A stretch of 14,472 nt of DNA, taken from the NCBI GenBank assembly GCA_036501535.1, contig DASYAE010000182.1, positions 1 through 14,472 on the forward strand. Reading direction: 5' to 3'. The stretch is from DASYAE01 sp036501535 (GTDB lineage Bacteria > Actinomycetota > Actinomycetes > Streptomycetales > Catenulisporaceae). The notes under the pieces were generated by a model. The model was not told the origin of the DNA. It saw only the letters and a program-made list of their open reading frames with translations, and ran no database searches. This document shows positions 1 through 7,276 of this stretch, in pieces. Position 1 is the first letter of the stretch. Every line of letters starts with the position of its first letter. The position numbers were made by a program, and so were the translations under genes.

Positions 1-62
1 TCGACGAGGAGGACGACGCCGCGAACAAGGCGATCGGAGAAGCGCCCGGCGACGACGGCTGA
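1..62 (+). CDS. C-terminal end of an unidentified gene (partial)
   Basis: An open frame enters from the left edge (codons from base 3) and stops with TGA at 60-62. The 19 visible residues are very acidic, with two Asp/Glu clusters (DEEDD near the start and GDDG at the end) and alanine and glycine between them, so this looks like a disordered acidic tail. Third positions are mostly G or C, as in the real genes of the window. A perfect hairpin begins 19 nt after the stop, which supports a real gene end here. Too little is visible to name a family. Confidence 0.5.
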   Translation, partial: DEEDDAANKAIGEAPGDDG

Positions 63-80
63 GAATCCAGTGCTCAACAT

Positions 81-111
81 GGTTCGGCCCCGCCGGTGGC
101 GGGGCCGAACC
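81..111 (+). terminator. Strong hairpin terminator after the left-edge gene
   Basis: Bases 81-94 and 98-111 are perfect inverted repeats of 14 bp around a 3-nt loop (GGT). The stem is GC-rich and starts 19 nt after the TGA at 60-62. No T-run follows, which is common for actinomycete terminators. The hairpin is symmetrical, so the strand is assigned from the gene upstream. Confidence 0.75.
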
Positions 112-434
112 GCCGCCTCGGGTAGTGCAGCGACCGGGCGATATCGCCGCTGTCAGGGCTCCAGCCCGATGGAATCGGCGGGGTCGACGGCTGACTCGGG
201 CCGAAGTGGGGTCTCTGGCGGAGAACTGATCGCTACCGATGATGCCCGCGACGACCGTGTCTCACGAGAGCAAGCTCAAGCCACCGACAGCCATGATCAT
301 TCGCACTAGCTCGACGAATCCCGGCCCGAAAAACTTGGCCGCGTATTGGCCGCGACTGGTTGCAAACCGCTGCCTAGAGTGGCACCTCATGACATGGGTT
401 GAACATTCGGCTGCAGAGTCCACCAATAACAAAA
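112..434. other. Non-coding stretch with no recognisable gene
   Basis: Between the terminator at 81-111 and the tRNA-Glu terminator at 435-463 I find no supportable gene. Frames that cross here have no ribosome-binding site or family motif, and some run on through the tRNA. The only local pattern is a 9-bp direct repeat, TTGGCCGCG, at 335-343 and 346-354, of unknown significance. Confidence 0.6.
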
Positions 435-463
435 GACCAGGCCAGAAAGTATCTGGCCTGGTC
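435..463 (-). terminator. Intrinsic terminator of tRNA-Glu
   Basis: Bases 435-445 and 453-463 form a perfect 11-bp stem with a 7-nt loop. On the minus strand the stem is followed at once by TTTTGTTATT. It starts 9 nt past the 3' end of the tRNA-Glu gene. This is a textbook rho-independent terminator and the clearest in the window. Confidence 0.9.
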
Positions 464-471
464 CTCCGAAG

Positions 472-544
472 TAGCCCCGACGGGATTCGAACCCGCGCTA
501 CTGCCTTGAGAGGGCAGCGTGCTAGGCCACTACACAACGGGGCC
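472..544 (-). tRNA. tRNA-Glu (anticodon CUC)
   Basis: The reverse complement folds as a 73-nt tRNA. The acceptor stem GGCCCCG pairs with CGGGGCT (first pair G-U), and the discriminator is A. The anticodon stem CTGCC/GGCAG encloses the loop CTCTCAA, so the anticodon is CTC, reading GAG. The T-arm contains GGTTCGAATCC. No CCA is encoded. It is transcribed away from the peptidase gene and has its own terminator at 435-463. Its cognate synthetase gene gltX lies about 2.6 kb away on the same strand. Confidence 0.97.
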
Positions 545-581
545 ATGTTGGTTGTGGGCTCTCACCTTCACAACGTGCCTA

Positions 582-611
582 AGCATAGGCGACGTGCAGC
601 AGTCCGGCCAA
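582..611 (-). promoter_or_regulatory. Candidate promoter for tRNA-Glu
   Basis: On the minus strand TTGGCC (611-606) and TATGCT (587-582) are separated by 18 nt, a reasonable -35/-10 pair. Transcription would start about 30 nt upstream of the mature tRNA 5' end at 544. This rests on spacing and partial consensus only. Confidence 0.4.
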
Positions 612-684
612 ATCCTTAAGGCGTCCGCCGCGCGGACCGGGGACGCGGCAAGAAAGCGGCAAGTCAGCTGGGCGGGTCCTGGCG

Positions 685-690
685 TATGTT
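685..690 (+). promoter_or_regulatory. Candidate -10 box for a leaderless peptidase mRNA
   Basis: TATGTT at 685-690 fits the actinobacterial -10 pattern (TAnnnT). The ATG at 698 follows exactly 7 nt later, the spacing expected if transcription begins on the A of that ATG. No convincing -35 box is seen and no Shine-Dalgarno sequence precedes any candidate start, which favours a leaderless message. Confidence 0.35.
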
Positions 691-697
691 CGAGAAC

Positions 698-2731
698 ATG
701 ACCATGGCGAACCCATTCTTCGAGACCAGCCCTCTTCCGTATCAGCTGCCTAACTTCGCGGAGATCCGATTCGAGCACTACCGGCCCGCATACGACCGGG
801 GGATGGCCGAGCAGCTGGCCGAGGTGGAGACGATCGCCGGGAGCAGTGAGCACGCCACGTTCGAGAACACGGTGGTCGCGCTGGAGCGGTCGGGACAGGT
901 TCTGAAGCGCGTCTCGTGGGTGTTCGACACCCGGACCGCGACCGACACGTCGCCCGAGGTGCAGGAGCTGGACAAGGAGCTGAGCTCGCAGCTGGCCGCG
1001 CATCGCGACGCGATTCATCTCAACGGGGCTCTGTACGCGCGGATCGCGGCGGTCTATGAACAGCGCGACTCGCTGGGGCTCGACCCGGAGGCGGTTCGGC
1101 TCGTCGAGCGCTATCACACGAACTTTGTGCGGGCCGGGGCGCGGCTTTCGGACGCCGACAAGGAGACGCTTCGGTCGCTCAATGAGCAGATCGCGGCTGC
1201 CTGCATCGAGTTCGAGCAGAACCTGTTCAACGACACGGCCGAGCTGTCGCCGGTGTTCGACACCGCCGCGGAGCTCGAAGGGCTGTCCGACGACATGATC
1301 GCCGCGGCGGCTGCGAACGCCACGGCGCGGGGGCATGACGGCAAGTTCCTGATCAGCCTGAAGCTGCCCACGAACCAGTCCGAGCTGGCGTTCCTCGCTC
1401 GGCGCGATGTGCGCGAGCGTCTCTTGGCCGCGTCGATGGCGCGGGGGCGGACGAGCAATCGGGACCTCGTGCTGCTGATCACCCGGCTGCGCGCGCAGCA
1501 CGCGGCGCTGCTCGGGTACGCCGACCACGCCGCCTACAAGGTCGAGGACCAGATGTCTCAGACTCCGGAGGCTGTCGGGGATCTGCTCGCCAAGCTGGTG
1601 CCGCCAGCCGTCGCCAACGCGGCGCGGGAGCGCGAGCTGCTGTACGCCGCTTTCGAGGCCGACGGCTTCCAGACCGAGGATTTCGCGCCGTGGGACTGGA
1701 AGTACTACGCCGAGAAGGCCCGCAAGGCCGCCTTCGACCTGGACGAGTCCGAGCTGCGGCCGTACCTGGAGCTCGAGCGGGTGCTGCAGGACGGCGTGTT
1801 CAAAGCCGCCAACCGGCTCTACGGGATCAGCTTCACCGAGCGGCCCGACCTGGTCGGGTACCATCCCGACGCGCGGGTGTTCGAGGTCTTCGACCAGGAC
1901 GGCTCGCCGCTCGGCCTGTTCATGGGCGACTACTACGCCCGCGCCTCGAAGCGCGGCGGGGCGTGGATGAATCACCTGGTCAGCCAGAGCGGGCTGCTGG
2001 GCACCAAGCCGGTCGTGATGAACAACCTCAACATCGCGAAGCCTCCGGCCGGCGAGCCGACCCTGCTGACCGTCGACGAGGTGCGCACGATGTTCCACGA
2101 GTTCGGGCACGCGCTGCACGGGCTGTTCTCCGACGTCTGGTACCCGACGTTCAGCGGCACGGCGGTGCCGCGGGACCTGGTCGAGTTCCCGTCGCAGGTC
2201 AACGAGATGTGGCAGGACTACCCGGAAATCCTCGCCGGGTACGCGCAGCACGTGACGACCGGCGAGGCCATCCCGGCCGACCTGCTCGAGCGGATGCGCG
2301 CCGCGGAGAAGTTCGGCGAGGGCTTCCAGCTGGTCGAATACCTCGGCGCCGCGCTGCTGGACTGGGCGTGGCACGCCCTGCCCCAGGGCGCCGAACCCGG
2401 CGAGATCGAGGACTTCGAGACCGCCGCGCTCGACCGGGCCGGGATCCTGTTCCCGCACATCCCGCCGCGCTACCTGAGCACTTACCTCGCGCACGCTTTC
2501 TCGTTCGGCTACAGCGCGGGCTACTACGCGTACATCTGGAGCGAAGTGCTCGACGCTGACACCGTCGAGTGGTTCCACGAAAACGGCGGCCTGACCAGGG
2601 AGAACGGGGACAGGTTCCGCGCCGGCCTGCTCTCCCGCGGCGGCAGCGTGGACGGGATGGAGGCGTACCGCTCCTACCGCGGCCGCGACCCGCAGATCGA
2701 CCCCCTGCTGAAGCGCCGCGGATTGGTATGA
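698..2731 (+). CDS. dcp: M3-family zinc metallopeptidase, peptidyl-dipeptidase Dcp type
   Basis: This is a cytosolic zinc oligopeptidase of family M3 that would trim short peptides; Dcp enzymes remove C-terminal dipeptides. With the ATG at 698 it has 677 residues, close to the 681 I recall for E. coli Dcp. The zinc motif HEFGH lies at about residues 467-471. The third ligand is the Glu of LVEFPSQVNE, 25 residues after the second His (about 496). The substrate-loop motif FGYSAGYYAYIWSEVLDAD and the C-terminal signature GGLTRENGDRF also match M3/Dcp. There is no signal peptide or membrane segment. The start is uncertain: ATGs at 686, 698 and 704 are all in frame and none has a good ribosome-binding site. 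I prefer 698 because of the -10 box 7 nt before it. The gene stands alone between two divergently placed tRNA genes, so it is probably monocistronic. The other M3 possibility is oligopeptidase A. Confidence 0.93.
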   Translation: MTMANPFFETSPLPYQLPNFAEIRFEHYRPAYDRGMAEQLAEVETIAGSSEHATFENTVVALERSGQVLKRVSWVFDTRTATDTSPEVQELDKELSSQLAAHRDAIHLNGALYARIAAVYEQRDSLGLDPEAVRLVERYHTNFVRAGARLSDADKETLRSLNEQIAAACIEFEQNLFNDTAELSPVFDTAAELEGLSDDMIAAAAANATARGHDGKFLISLKLPTNQSELAFLARRDVRERLLAASMARGRTSNRDLVLLITRLRAQHAALLGYADHAAYKVEDQMSQTPEAVGDLLAKLVPPAVANAARERELLYAAFEADGFQTEDFAPWDWKYYAEKARKAAFDLDESELRPYLELERVLQDGVFKAANRLYGISFTERPDLVGYHPDARVFEVFDQDGSPLGLFMGDYYARASKRGGAWMNHLVSQSGLLGTKPVVMNNLNIAKPPAGEPTLLTVDEVRTMFHEFGHALHGLFSDVWYPTFSGTAVPRDLVEFPSQVNEMWQDYPEILAGYAQHVTTGEAIPADLLERMRAAEKFGEGFQLVEYLGAALLDWAWHALPQGAEPGEIEDFETAALDRAGILFPHIPPRYLSTYLAHAFSFGYSAGYYAYIWSEVLDADTVEWFHENGGLTRENGDRFRAGLLSRGGSVDGMEAYRSYRGRDPQIDPLLKRRGLV

Positions 2732-2759
2732 GGCCGAGGTGAGGTGAGGTGACGGCGGG

Positions 2760-2791
2760 TGGTTCCGGTCGGTGTGGATCGGCCGGAACCA
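2760..2791 (+). terminator. Hairpin terminator after the M3 peptidase
   Basis: Bases 2760-2770 and 2781-2791 form an 11-bp stem with one G-T wobble and a 10-nt loop, starting 28 nt after the peptidase stop. There is no T-run. Three GAGGT copies in tandem (2736-2750) lie between the stop and the hairpin. Confidence 0.6.
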
Positions 2792-2865
2792 GCCGGGTGT
2801 GAACGACACGTGGCGCGGGAGTGTGAGGGGCGGAAGGCGGGGGTCGTACTGCAGGCGCCAATGCA

Positions 2866-2907
2866 AACCGCCCCCGGCGCAAAGTGGTGCGTGCGCGGAG
2901 GGCGGTT
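2866..2907 (-). terminator. Hairpin terminator after tRNA-Gln
   Basis: AACCGCCC (2866-2873) and GGGCGGTT (2900-2907) pair as a perfect 8-bp stem, with further GC pairing inside the loop. It starts about 10 nt past the tRNA-Gln 3' end. Only three T residues follow on the minus strand, so it is weaker than the tRNA-Glu terminator. It may also act as a back-stop for peptidase transcripts arriving from the plus strand. Confidence 0.6.
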
Positions 2908-2916
2908 GAAAGCTTG

Positions 2917-2988
2917 CTGGGGTACCAGGACTCGAACCTAGACTAACAGAACCAGAATCTGCTGGGCTGCCAATTACCCCATACCCCA
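2917..2988 (-). tRNA. tRNA-Gln (anticodon CUG)
   Basis: The reverse complement folds as a 72-nt tRNA. The acceptor stem TGGGGTA pairs with TACCCCA, and the discriminator is G. The anticodon stem GCAGA/TCTGT encloses the loop TTCTGGT, giving anticodon CTG for CAG codons. The D-arm contains TAATTGGCAG and the T-arm contains GGTTCGAGTCC. No CCA is encoded. It lies downstream of gltX on the same strand. In actinobacteria this tRNA is normally first charged with glutamate by GltX and then amidated by GatCAB. Confidence 0.97.
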
Positions 2989-2993
2989 TCAAC

Positions 2994-3025
2994 ACTGCTT
3001 GGCATAAATACTGCTTGGCATCAAT
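2994..3025 (-). repeat. Two 16-bp tandem repeats upstream of tRNA-Gln
   Basis: ACTGCTTGGCATAAAT (2994-3009) is followed directly by ACTGCTTGGCATCAAT (3010-3025), with 15 of 16 bases identical. The pair starts 6 bp upstream of the tRNA-Gln 5' end. On the minus strand the junction creates TATTTA (3010-3005), a possible -10 box that would start transcription near 2997. No clear -35 box is visible. Confidence 0.6.
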
Positions 3026-3055
3026 GTCGCTCGAACAGGCTTTTCAGCAGGCTAC

Positions 3056-3093
3056 GGGCGGCGTTGCTGGACCTACTTTAGCGGACGCCGCCC
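3056..3093 (-). terminator. Candidate terminator of gltX
   Basis: GGGCGGCGT (3056-3064) and ACGCCGCCC (3085-3093) are perfect 9-bp arms around a 20-nt loop that holds a further GCT/AGC pairing. The hairpin lies 50 nt beyond the gltX stop codon and before the tRNA-Gln upstream region. No U-tract follows. Confidence 0.5.
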
Positions 3094-3142
3094 AGACCCC
3101 CAAATCAGTTAGATGCGCAGGCCTGGCCGCTGACTGCCCGGG

Positions 3143-4687
3143 TCAGGCTCGGGCGGCCGACGTGGCGCGGGCGCTGCGCAGGCGGTCGAGGGTGCGGGGG
3201 CGGCCGAGCAGTTCCAGGGACTCGAACAGCGGCGGCGAGACCCGGCGGCCGGTGACGGCGACCCGGAGCGCGGTGAACGCGGCCTTCGGCTTGAGGCCGA
3301 GGCCGTCGATCAGCGCCGTGCGCAGCGCCTCGTCGATCGCCGCGGTCTCCCACTGCGGCAGGCCCTCCAGCGCGGCGATCGCGGTCGCCAGGATCGGCTC
3401 CGCGTCCGCGGTCAGGACCTTCGCGCCGTCGGCCTCGTCCACGGCGAACCGGCGCTCGTCGACGAACAGGAACCCGGTCATGCCGACCGCGTCGGAGAGC
3501 ACCACCATGCGCTCCTGGATCAGCGGGATCGCGGCCAGCAGGGTGCGCCACTCGTCGTCGTCCGCGAGGTGGCCCTCCTTACCGTCGCCGCGCAGCAGGC
3601 CGGCGTCGCGCAGGAACGGCAGGATCCGCTTGGCCAGGTCGTCCGGGGCTAGCTTGCGCAGGTGGACGGCGTTGATCGCCTCGCACTTCTTCAGGTCGAA
3701 GCGGGCCGGGTTGACCGAGATCCGGGTCCCGTCAAAGGCCTCGATCATCTCCGTGGCGTCGAACACGTCCCGGTCGTCGGCGATCGACCAGCCGAGCAGT
3801 GCGAGGTAGTTGAACAGGCCCTCCGGCAGGAAGCCGCGCTTCGTGTAGTAACTGAACGCGGCACCCGGGTCGCGCTTGGACAGCTTCTTGTTGCCCTCAC
3901 CCATGACGTACGGCAGATGGCCGAACTGCGGCACCCGCTCGGACACGCCGAGCTCGATGAGTGCTTCGTGCAGCGGGATCTGACGCGGCGTCGAGGAGAG
4001 CAGGTCCTCGCCGCGCAGCACATGCGTGATCTGCATCATCGCGTCGTCGACCGGTGTGACGAGTGTGTAGAGCGGCGAGCCGTCCGCTCGCACCAGCACG
4101 TAGTCCTGCACGTTCTCCGGCGCGAAGGTGATCTCGCCGCGTACGATGTCGTTCCAGGCCAGCGGCTTGTCCGGCATGCGGAAGCGCAGCACGCTGGTGC
4201 GCCCTTCGGCCTCGTGTGCGGCGATCTGCTCGGCCGTCAGATCGCGGCAGGTTCCGTCGTAGCCGGGGGTGCGGTGCTCTGCTTTGGCCCGCTCGCGCGA
4301 TGCTTCCAGCTCCTCGGCTGTGCAGTAGCAGTCATAGGCATGCCCGGCTGCCTTAAGGCGCCCGGCGATGTCCTTGTAGATCTCGGTGCGCTCCGACTGG
4401 CGGTAGGGCCCGTACTCGCCGCCTACCTCGGGTCCCTCGTCCCAGTCGAAGTCCATCCACCGCATGGTGTCGAGCAGCGTTTGGTACGACTCCTCGGTGC
4501 TGCGCGCGGCGTCGGTGTCTTCGATACGCAAGACGAACATGCCGCCGTAGTGCCGCGCGAACGCGTAGTTGAACAGCGCCGAGCGCACTAGGCCGACGTG
4601 CGGGTCGCCGGTCGGCGACGGCGGGAAGCGGACGCGGACCTTCTCGCCGGAGGTCCGGTCGGCGGTCGGCACACCAGGGGTAGTCAC
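3143..4687 (-). CDS. gltX: Glutamyl-tRNA synthetase (class I)
   Basis: GluRS attaches glutamate to tRNA-Glu; in organisms without GlnRS it also makes Glu-tRNA-Gln for amidation by GatCAB. The protein has 514 residues, slightly longer than many bacterial GluRS. The HIGH-type signature PHVGL is at residues 29-33 within FPPSPTGDPHVGLVRSALFN, and the KMSKS-type loop is KLSKR at 268-272. A Cys-X-Cys pair (120, 122) with Cys147 sits in the region where some GluRS bind zinc; zinc binding here is inference. The GTG start at 4687 follows GAAGGG about 7 nt upstream. A five-codon frame (ATG at 4701) ends in a TGA overlapping this GTG, probably by chance. The gene follows the FAH-family gene by 107 nt and precedes tRNA-Gln, so synthetase and substrate lie together. 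Confidence 0.97.
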   Translation of the reverse strand: MTTPGVPTADRTSGEKVRVRFPPSPTGDPHVGLVRSALFNYAFARHYGGMFVLRIEDTDAARSTEESYQTLLDTMRWMDFDWDEGPEVGGEYGPYRQSERTEIYKDIAGRLKAAGHAYDCYCTAEELEASRERAKAEHRTPGYDGTCRDLTAEQIAAHEAEGRTSVLRFRMPDKPLAWNDIVRGEITFAPENVQDYVLVRADGSPLYTLVTPVDDAMMQITHVLRGEDLLSSTPRQIPLHEALIELGVSERVPQFGHLPYVMGEGNKKLSKRDPGAAFSYYTKRGFLPEGLFNYLALLGWSIADDRDVFDATEMIEAFDGTRISVNPARFDLKKCEAINAVHLRKLAPDDLAKRILPFLRDAGLLRGDGKEGHLADDDEWRTLLAAIPLIQERMVVLSDAVGMTGFLFVDERRFAVDEADGAKVLTADAEPILATAIAALEGLPQWETAAIDEALRTALIDGLGLKPKAAFTALRVAVTGRRVSPPLFESLELLGRPRTLDRLRSARATSAARA

Positions 4688-4794
4688 GCCGAGCCCTTCA
4701 TGAATAGTCGACTCACTGCTTCTTCGGTTCTTCGGTTACTTGATTACCCGGTCAGCCGGCTCTTCGCATCCGCATTTCTTCTGGCCGCGGACGC

Positions 4795-5613
4795 CTAGTC
4801 CTGGCCGATGACGCGGTTGGTCAGGGTGCCGATGCCCTCGATGGTGACGCTGACCATGTCACCCGCCGCCAGCGGCCCGACACCGGCCGGCGTGCCGGTG
4901 AGGATCACGTCGCCGGGCAGCAGCGTCATCGCCTCGGTGATGTGCGCGATGAGCTTGGGCACGCCGCTGACCATCTGCGAGGTGCGGCCGGCCTGCTTCA
5001 GCTCGTCGTTGACCGTGCAGGTGATGGCGAGGTCGGCGATGTCCAGGCCGGTCTCGATCCAGGGGCCGAGCGGGCAGAAGGTGTCGAAACCCTTGGCCCG
5101 GCCCCACTGCTCCTCGGCCCGCTGCAGGTCGCGGGCGGTCACGTCGTTCGCGCAGGTGTAGCCGAGCACGACCTCGGCGGCCCGCTCGACCGGCACCTGG
5201 CGGCACATCCGGCCGATGACCACGGCCAGCTCCGCCTCGTAGTGCACGTTCTTGGAGGCCTCCGGGTAGACGATCCCCTCCCTCGGCCCGATGACGCTGG
5301 TGGACGGCTTGAGGAAGACGATCGGCACCTCGGGGACCTCGTTGCCGAGCTCCTTCGCGTGGTCGGCGTAGTTGCGGCCGATCGCGGCGATCTTGCTGGG
5401 CAGCACCGGGGCGAGCAGCCGGACCTCGTCCAGCGGCCATGCGCGCCCGGTGGTCTGCGACTCCAGGGTGGCCGGGTCCACGCCGAACGGATGGCTCGTC
5501 AGCTCGGCGACCACCATGGTCTCGGGCCGGTCCGGCTCGCCGTCGACCAGGCCGAAGCGCACGGTGCCGGCGTCGGCGGCCGTGTCGGGCAATGAGAATC
5601 TCGCGATGCGCAC
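4795..5613 (-). CDS. Fumarylacetoacetate hydrolase (FAH) family protein
   Basis: This is a 272-residue member of the FAH superfamily. These metal-dependent enzymes cleave C-C bonds in, or decarboxylate, small keto acids (acylpyruvase, oxaloacetate decarboxylase, and hydratases or isomerases of aromatic catabolism). Visible motifs are IGRNYADHAKELG (78-90, with the active-site His85), the metal ligands Glu126 and Glu128 in HYEAE, Asp157 in ANDVTARD, and the C-terminal TGTPAGVGPL loop. The N-terminal region of about 70 residues is variable, as is usual. It starts with GTG only 9 nt after the cimA stop and has no clear Shine-Dalgarno sequence, so translation is probably coupled to cimA. The substrate cannot be decided from sequence. 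An acylpyruvase or oxaloacetate-decarboxylase role would suit a neighbour of pyruvate-using CimA, but that is inference. Confidence 0.9.
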   Translation of the reverse strand: MRIARFSLPDTAADAGTVRFGLVDGEPDRPETMVVAELTSHPFGVDPATLESQTTGRAWPLDEVRLLAPVLPSKIAAIGRNYADHAKELGNEVPEVPIVFLKPSTSVIGPREGIVYPEASKNVHYEAELAVVIGRMCRQVPVERAAEVVLGYTCANDVTARDLQRAEEQWGRAKGFDTFCPLGPWIETGLDIADLAITCTVNDELKQAGRTSQMVSGVPKLIAHITEAMTLLPGDVILTGTPAGVGPLAAGDMVSVTIEGIGTLTNRVIGQD

Positions 5614-5622
5614 GTCACGAGC

Positions 5623-7218
5623 CTATCGTCTGGCCGGGTTCTCCCCCGCCCGCAGCAGGCCGTAGGTCACCGCATCGGCGATCGCGGACCATGAGGCCGC
5701 GACGATGTTCTCCTCCACGCCGACCGTGGACCACTCGTCGTCGCCATCTGAGGTGGTGATCAGGACTCGAGTACGCGACGCGCTGCCGTGGTCGCCTTCG
5801 AGGATGCGCACCTTGTAGTCGACCAGTTCCAGCTTGGCCAGCTCGGGATAGAGCCTGCCGAGCGCTTCGCGCATCGCCGTGTCGAGCGCGTTGACCGGGC
5901 CGTTGCCCTCGCCGGTGGCGATCATCCGCTCCCCCTTGGCGTGCAGCTTGACCGTCGCCTCGCTCACGTGCCGGCCGTCCGCCGTCGACTCGACTATCAC
6001 CCGCCAGGACTCGACCGTGAAGAACCGGTCCGGGCCGGCGCCGAGCTCGCCGCGCAGCAGCAGCTCGAACGAGGCGTCGGCGGCCTCGAAGGAGTGGCCC
6101 GAGGCCTCCAGCTCCTTGACCCGGTTGGTGATCCGGGACAGCGCCCCCGGGTCGCCGGACAGGTCGTAGCCCAGCTCGCGGCCCTTCAGCTCGATCGAGG
6201 CGCGCCCGGCCATCTCCGAGACCAGCATCCGCATGTCGTTGCCGACCTCGCCGGGCTCGATGTGCTGGTACAGGTTCGGGTCCGCCTTGATCGCCGAAGC
6301 GTGGATGCCGGCCTTGTGCGCGAAGGCTGAGAAACCCACGTAAGGCTGCTTGGTGTAGGGCGCGACGTTAGTCACCTCGGAGATCGCGTGCGCGATCCGG
6401 GTCATCTCGGCCAGCGACTGCGGCGGGACGACCTCGCGGCCGAGCTTGAGCTGGAGGTTGGCCACGATCGTGAACAGGTTCGCGTTGCCGGTGCGCTCGC
6501 CGTAGCCGTTCGCGGCGCCTTGGACGTGCGTGGCGCCGGCGTCGATCGCGGCGAGCGAGTTGGCCACCGCGCAGCCGGAGTCGTCGTGGCAGTGGATGCC
6601 GACCCGGGCGCCGGTGGCCTCGATCACCCGGTGGACGGTGTCGCCGAGCTCGCTCGGCAGCATTCCGCCGTTCGTGTCGCAGAGCGCGACGAGGTCTGCG
6701 CCAGCCTCCACTGCCGTACGGACACACTCGAGTGCATAAGCGGAATTGGCGCGATAGCCATCGAAGAAGTGCTCTGCATCGACGAATACGCGCCGACCTT
6801 CCGCGACGAGGTGCGCGACCGTGTCCCGCCACATCGCCAGGTTCTCTTCCAGCGTCGTGCGCACGGCAAGCTCCACATGCCGGTCGTGCGCCTTGGCCAC
6901 GAGGGTGATGACAAGCGCGCCGGATTCGCGCAGTGCGGCCACCTGGGGGTCGTCGGCGGCCTTCACACCGGCTCGGCGGGTCGCGCCGAACGCGGCGAGC
7001 TGCGCATGCTTCAGGTCGAGCTCGGTCCGAGCCCGCTTGAAGAACTCGGTGTCCTTGGGGATCGCCCCGGGCCACCCGCCCTCGATGAATCCGACACCGA
7101 GGCCGTCGAGCTCCCGGGCGATCGCCAGCTTGTCCGCCACCGAGGGGCTGAGCCCCTCCTGCTGCATGCCGTCGCGCAGCGTGGTGTCGTACACGTGGAA
7201 AGCGTCGCTCGCCGTCAC
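5623..7218 (-). CDS. cimA: (R)-citramalate synthase
   Basis: CimA condenses pyruvate with acetyl-CoA to (R)-citramalate, the entry to threonine-independent isoleucine synthesis. With the GTG start at 7218 it has 531 residues. The start is well supported: GAGGAG at 7230-7225 lies 6 nt upstream. An ATG at 7320 in the same frame would add 34 unconserved residues and run through the leader hairpin, so I reject it. Motifs are YDTTLRDGMQQEG (10-22), the metal site HCHDDSG (209-215) and NGYGERTGNANL (237-248), followed by a LeuA-type C-terminal regulatory domain. EGGWPG near 47 is typical of CimA, while 2-isopropylmalate and homocitrate synthases usually differ there, so I favour CimA over LeuA. It heads a cimA-FAH unit and has an attenuator-like leader. 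Residues 140-174 have unusually low GC3. Confidence 0.93.
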   Translation of the reverse strand: MTASDAFHVYDTTLRDGMQQEGLSPSVADKLAIARELDGLGVGFIEGGWPGAIPKDTEFFKRARTELDLKHAQLAAFGATRRAGVKAADDPQVAALRESGALVITLVAKAHDRHVELAVRTTLEENLAMWRDTVAHLVAEGRRVFVDAEHFFDGYRANSAYALECVRTAVEAGADLVALCDTNGGMLPSELGDTVHRVIEATGARVGIHCHDDSGCAVANSLAAIDAGATHVQGAANGYGERTGNANLFTIVANLQLKLGREVVPPQSLAEMTRIAHAISEVTNVAPYTKQPYVGFSAFAHKAGIHASAIKADPNLYQHIEPGEVGNDMRMLVSEMAGRASIELKGRELGYDLSGDPGALSRITNRVKELEASGHSFEAADASFELLLRGELGAGPDRFFTVESWRVIVESTADGRHVSEATVKLHAKGERMIATGEGNGPVNALDTAMREALGRLYPELAKLELVDYKVRILEGDHGSASRTRVLITTSDGDDEWSTVGVEENIVAASWSAIADAVTYGLLRAGENPARR

Positions 7219-7224
7219 CTGTGG

Positions 7225-7230
7225 CTCCTC
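7225..7230 (-). promoter_or_regulatory. Ribosome-binding site that sets the cimA start
   Basis: On the minus strand GAGGAG occupies 7230-7225, 6 nt before the GTG at 7218. It is the only good Shine-Dalgarno sequence near the N-terminal end of the conserved region. It places the start downstream of the terminator-like hairpin instead of at the ATG at 7320. Confidence 0.8.
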
Positions 7231-7276
7231 GTCTTCCGCTGCCCCGGGCGGGACTACTCCGTGCGCTGCCGCCTCC

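Noticed and set aside
262..546. A 94-codon minus-strand frame across tRNA-Glu and its terminator
   Set aside because: It is a translation of the tRNA gene itself and its flank; the tRNA fold explains the sequence.
530..2995. An 821-codon open frame on the minus strand across the M3 peptidase
   Set aside because: It is antisense to a gene with clear M3 motifs, runs through both tRNA flanks, is rich in Arg, Val, Leu and His as expected for a high-GC shadow frame, and has no family motif.
4684..4701. A five-codon frame overlapping the gltX GTG start
   Set aside because: Too short and without a ribosome-binding site of its own; the ATGAAGGG bases are better read as the gltX ribosome-binding region.
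4715..4740. Short TTCTTCGG direct repeats upstream of gltX
   Set aside because: Two 8-bp copies in a slightly AT-richer gap; no link to a promoter could be seen.
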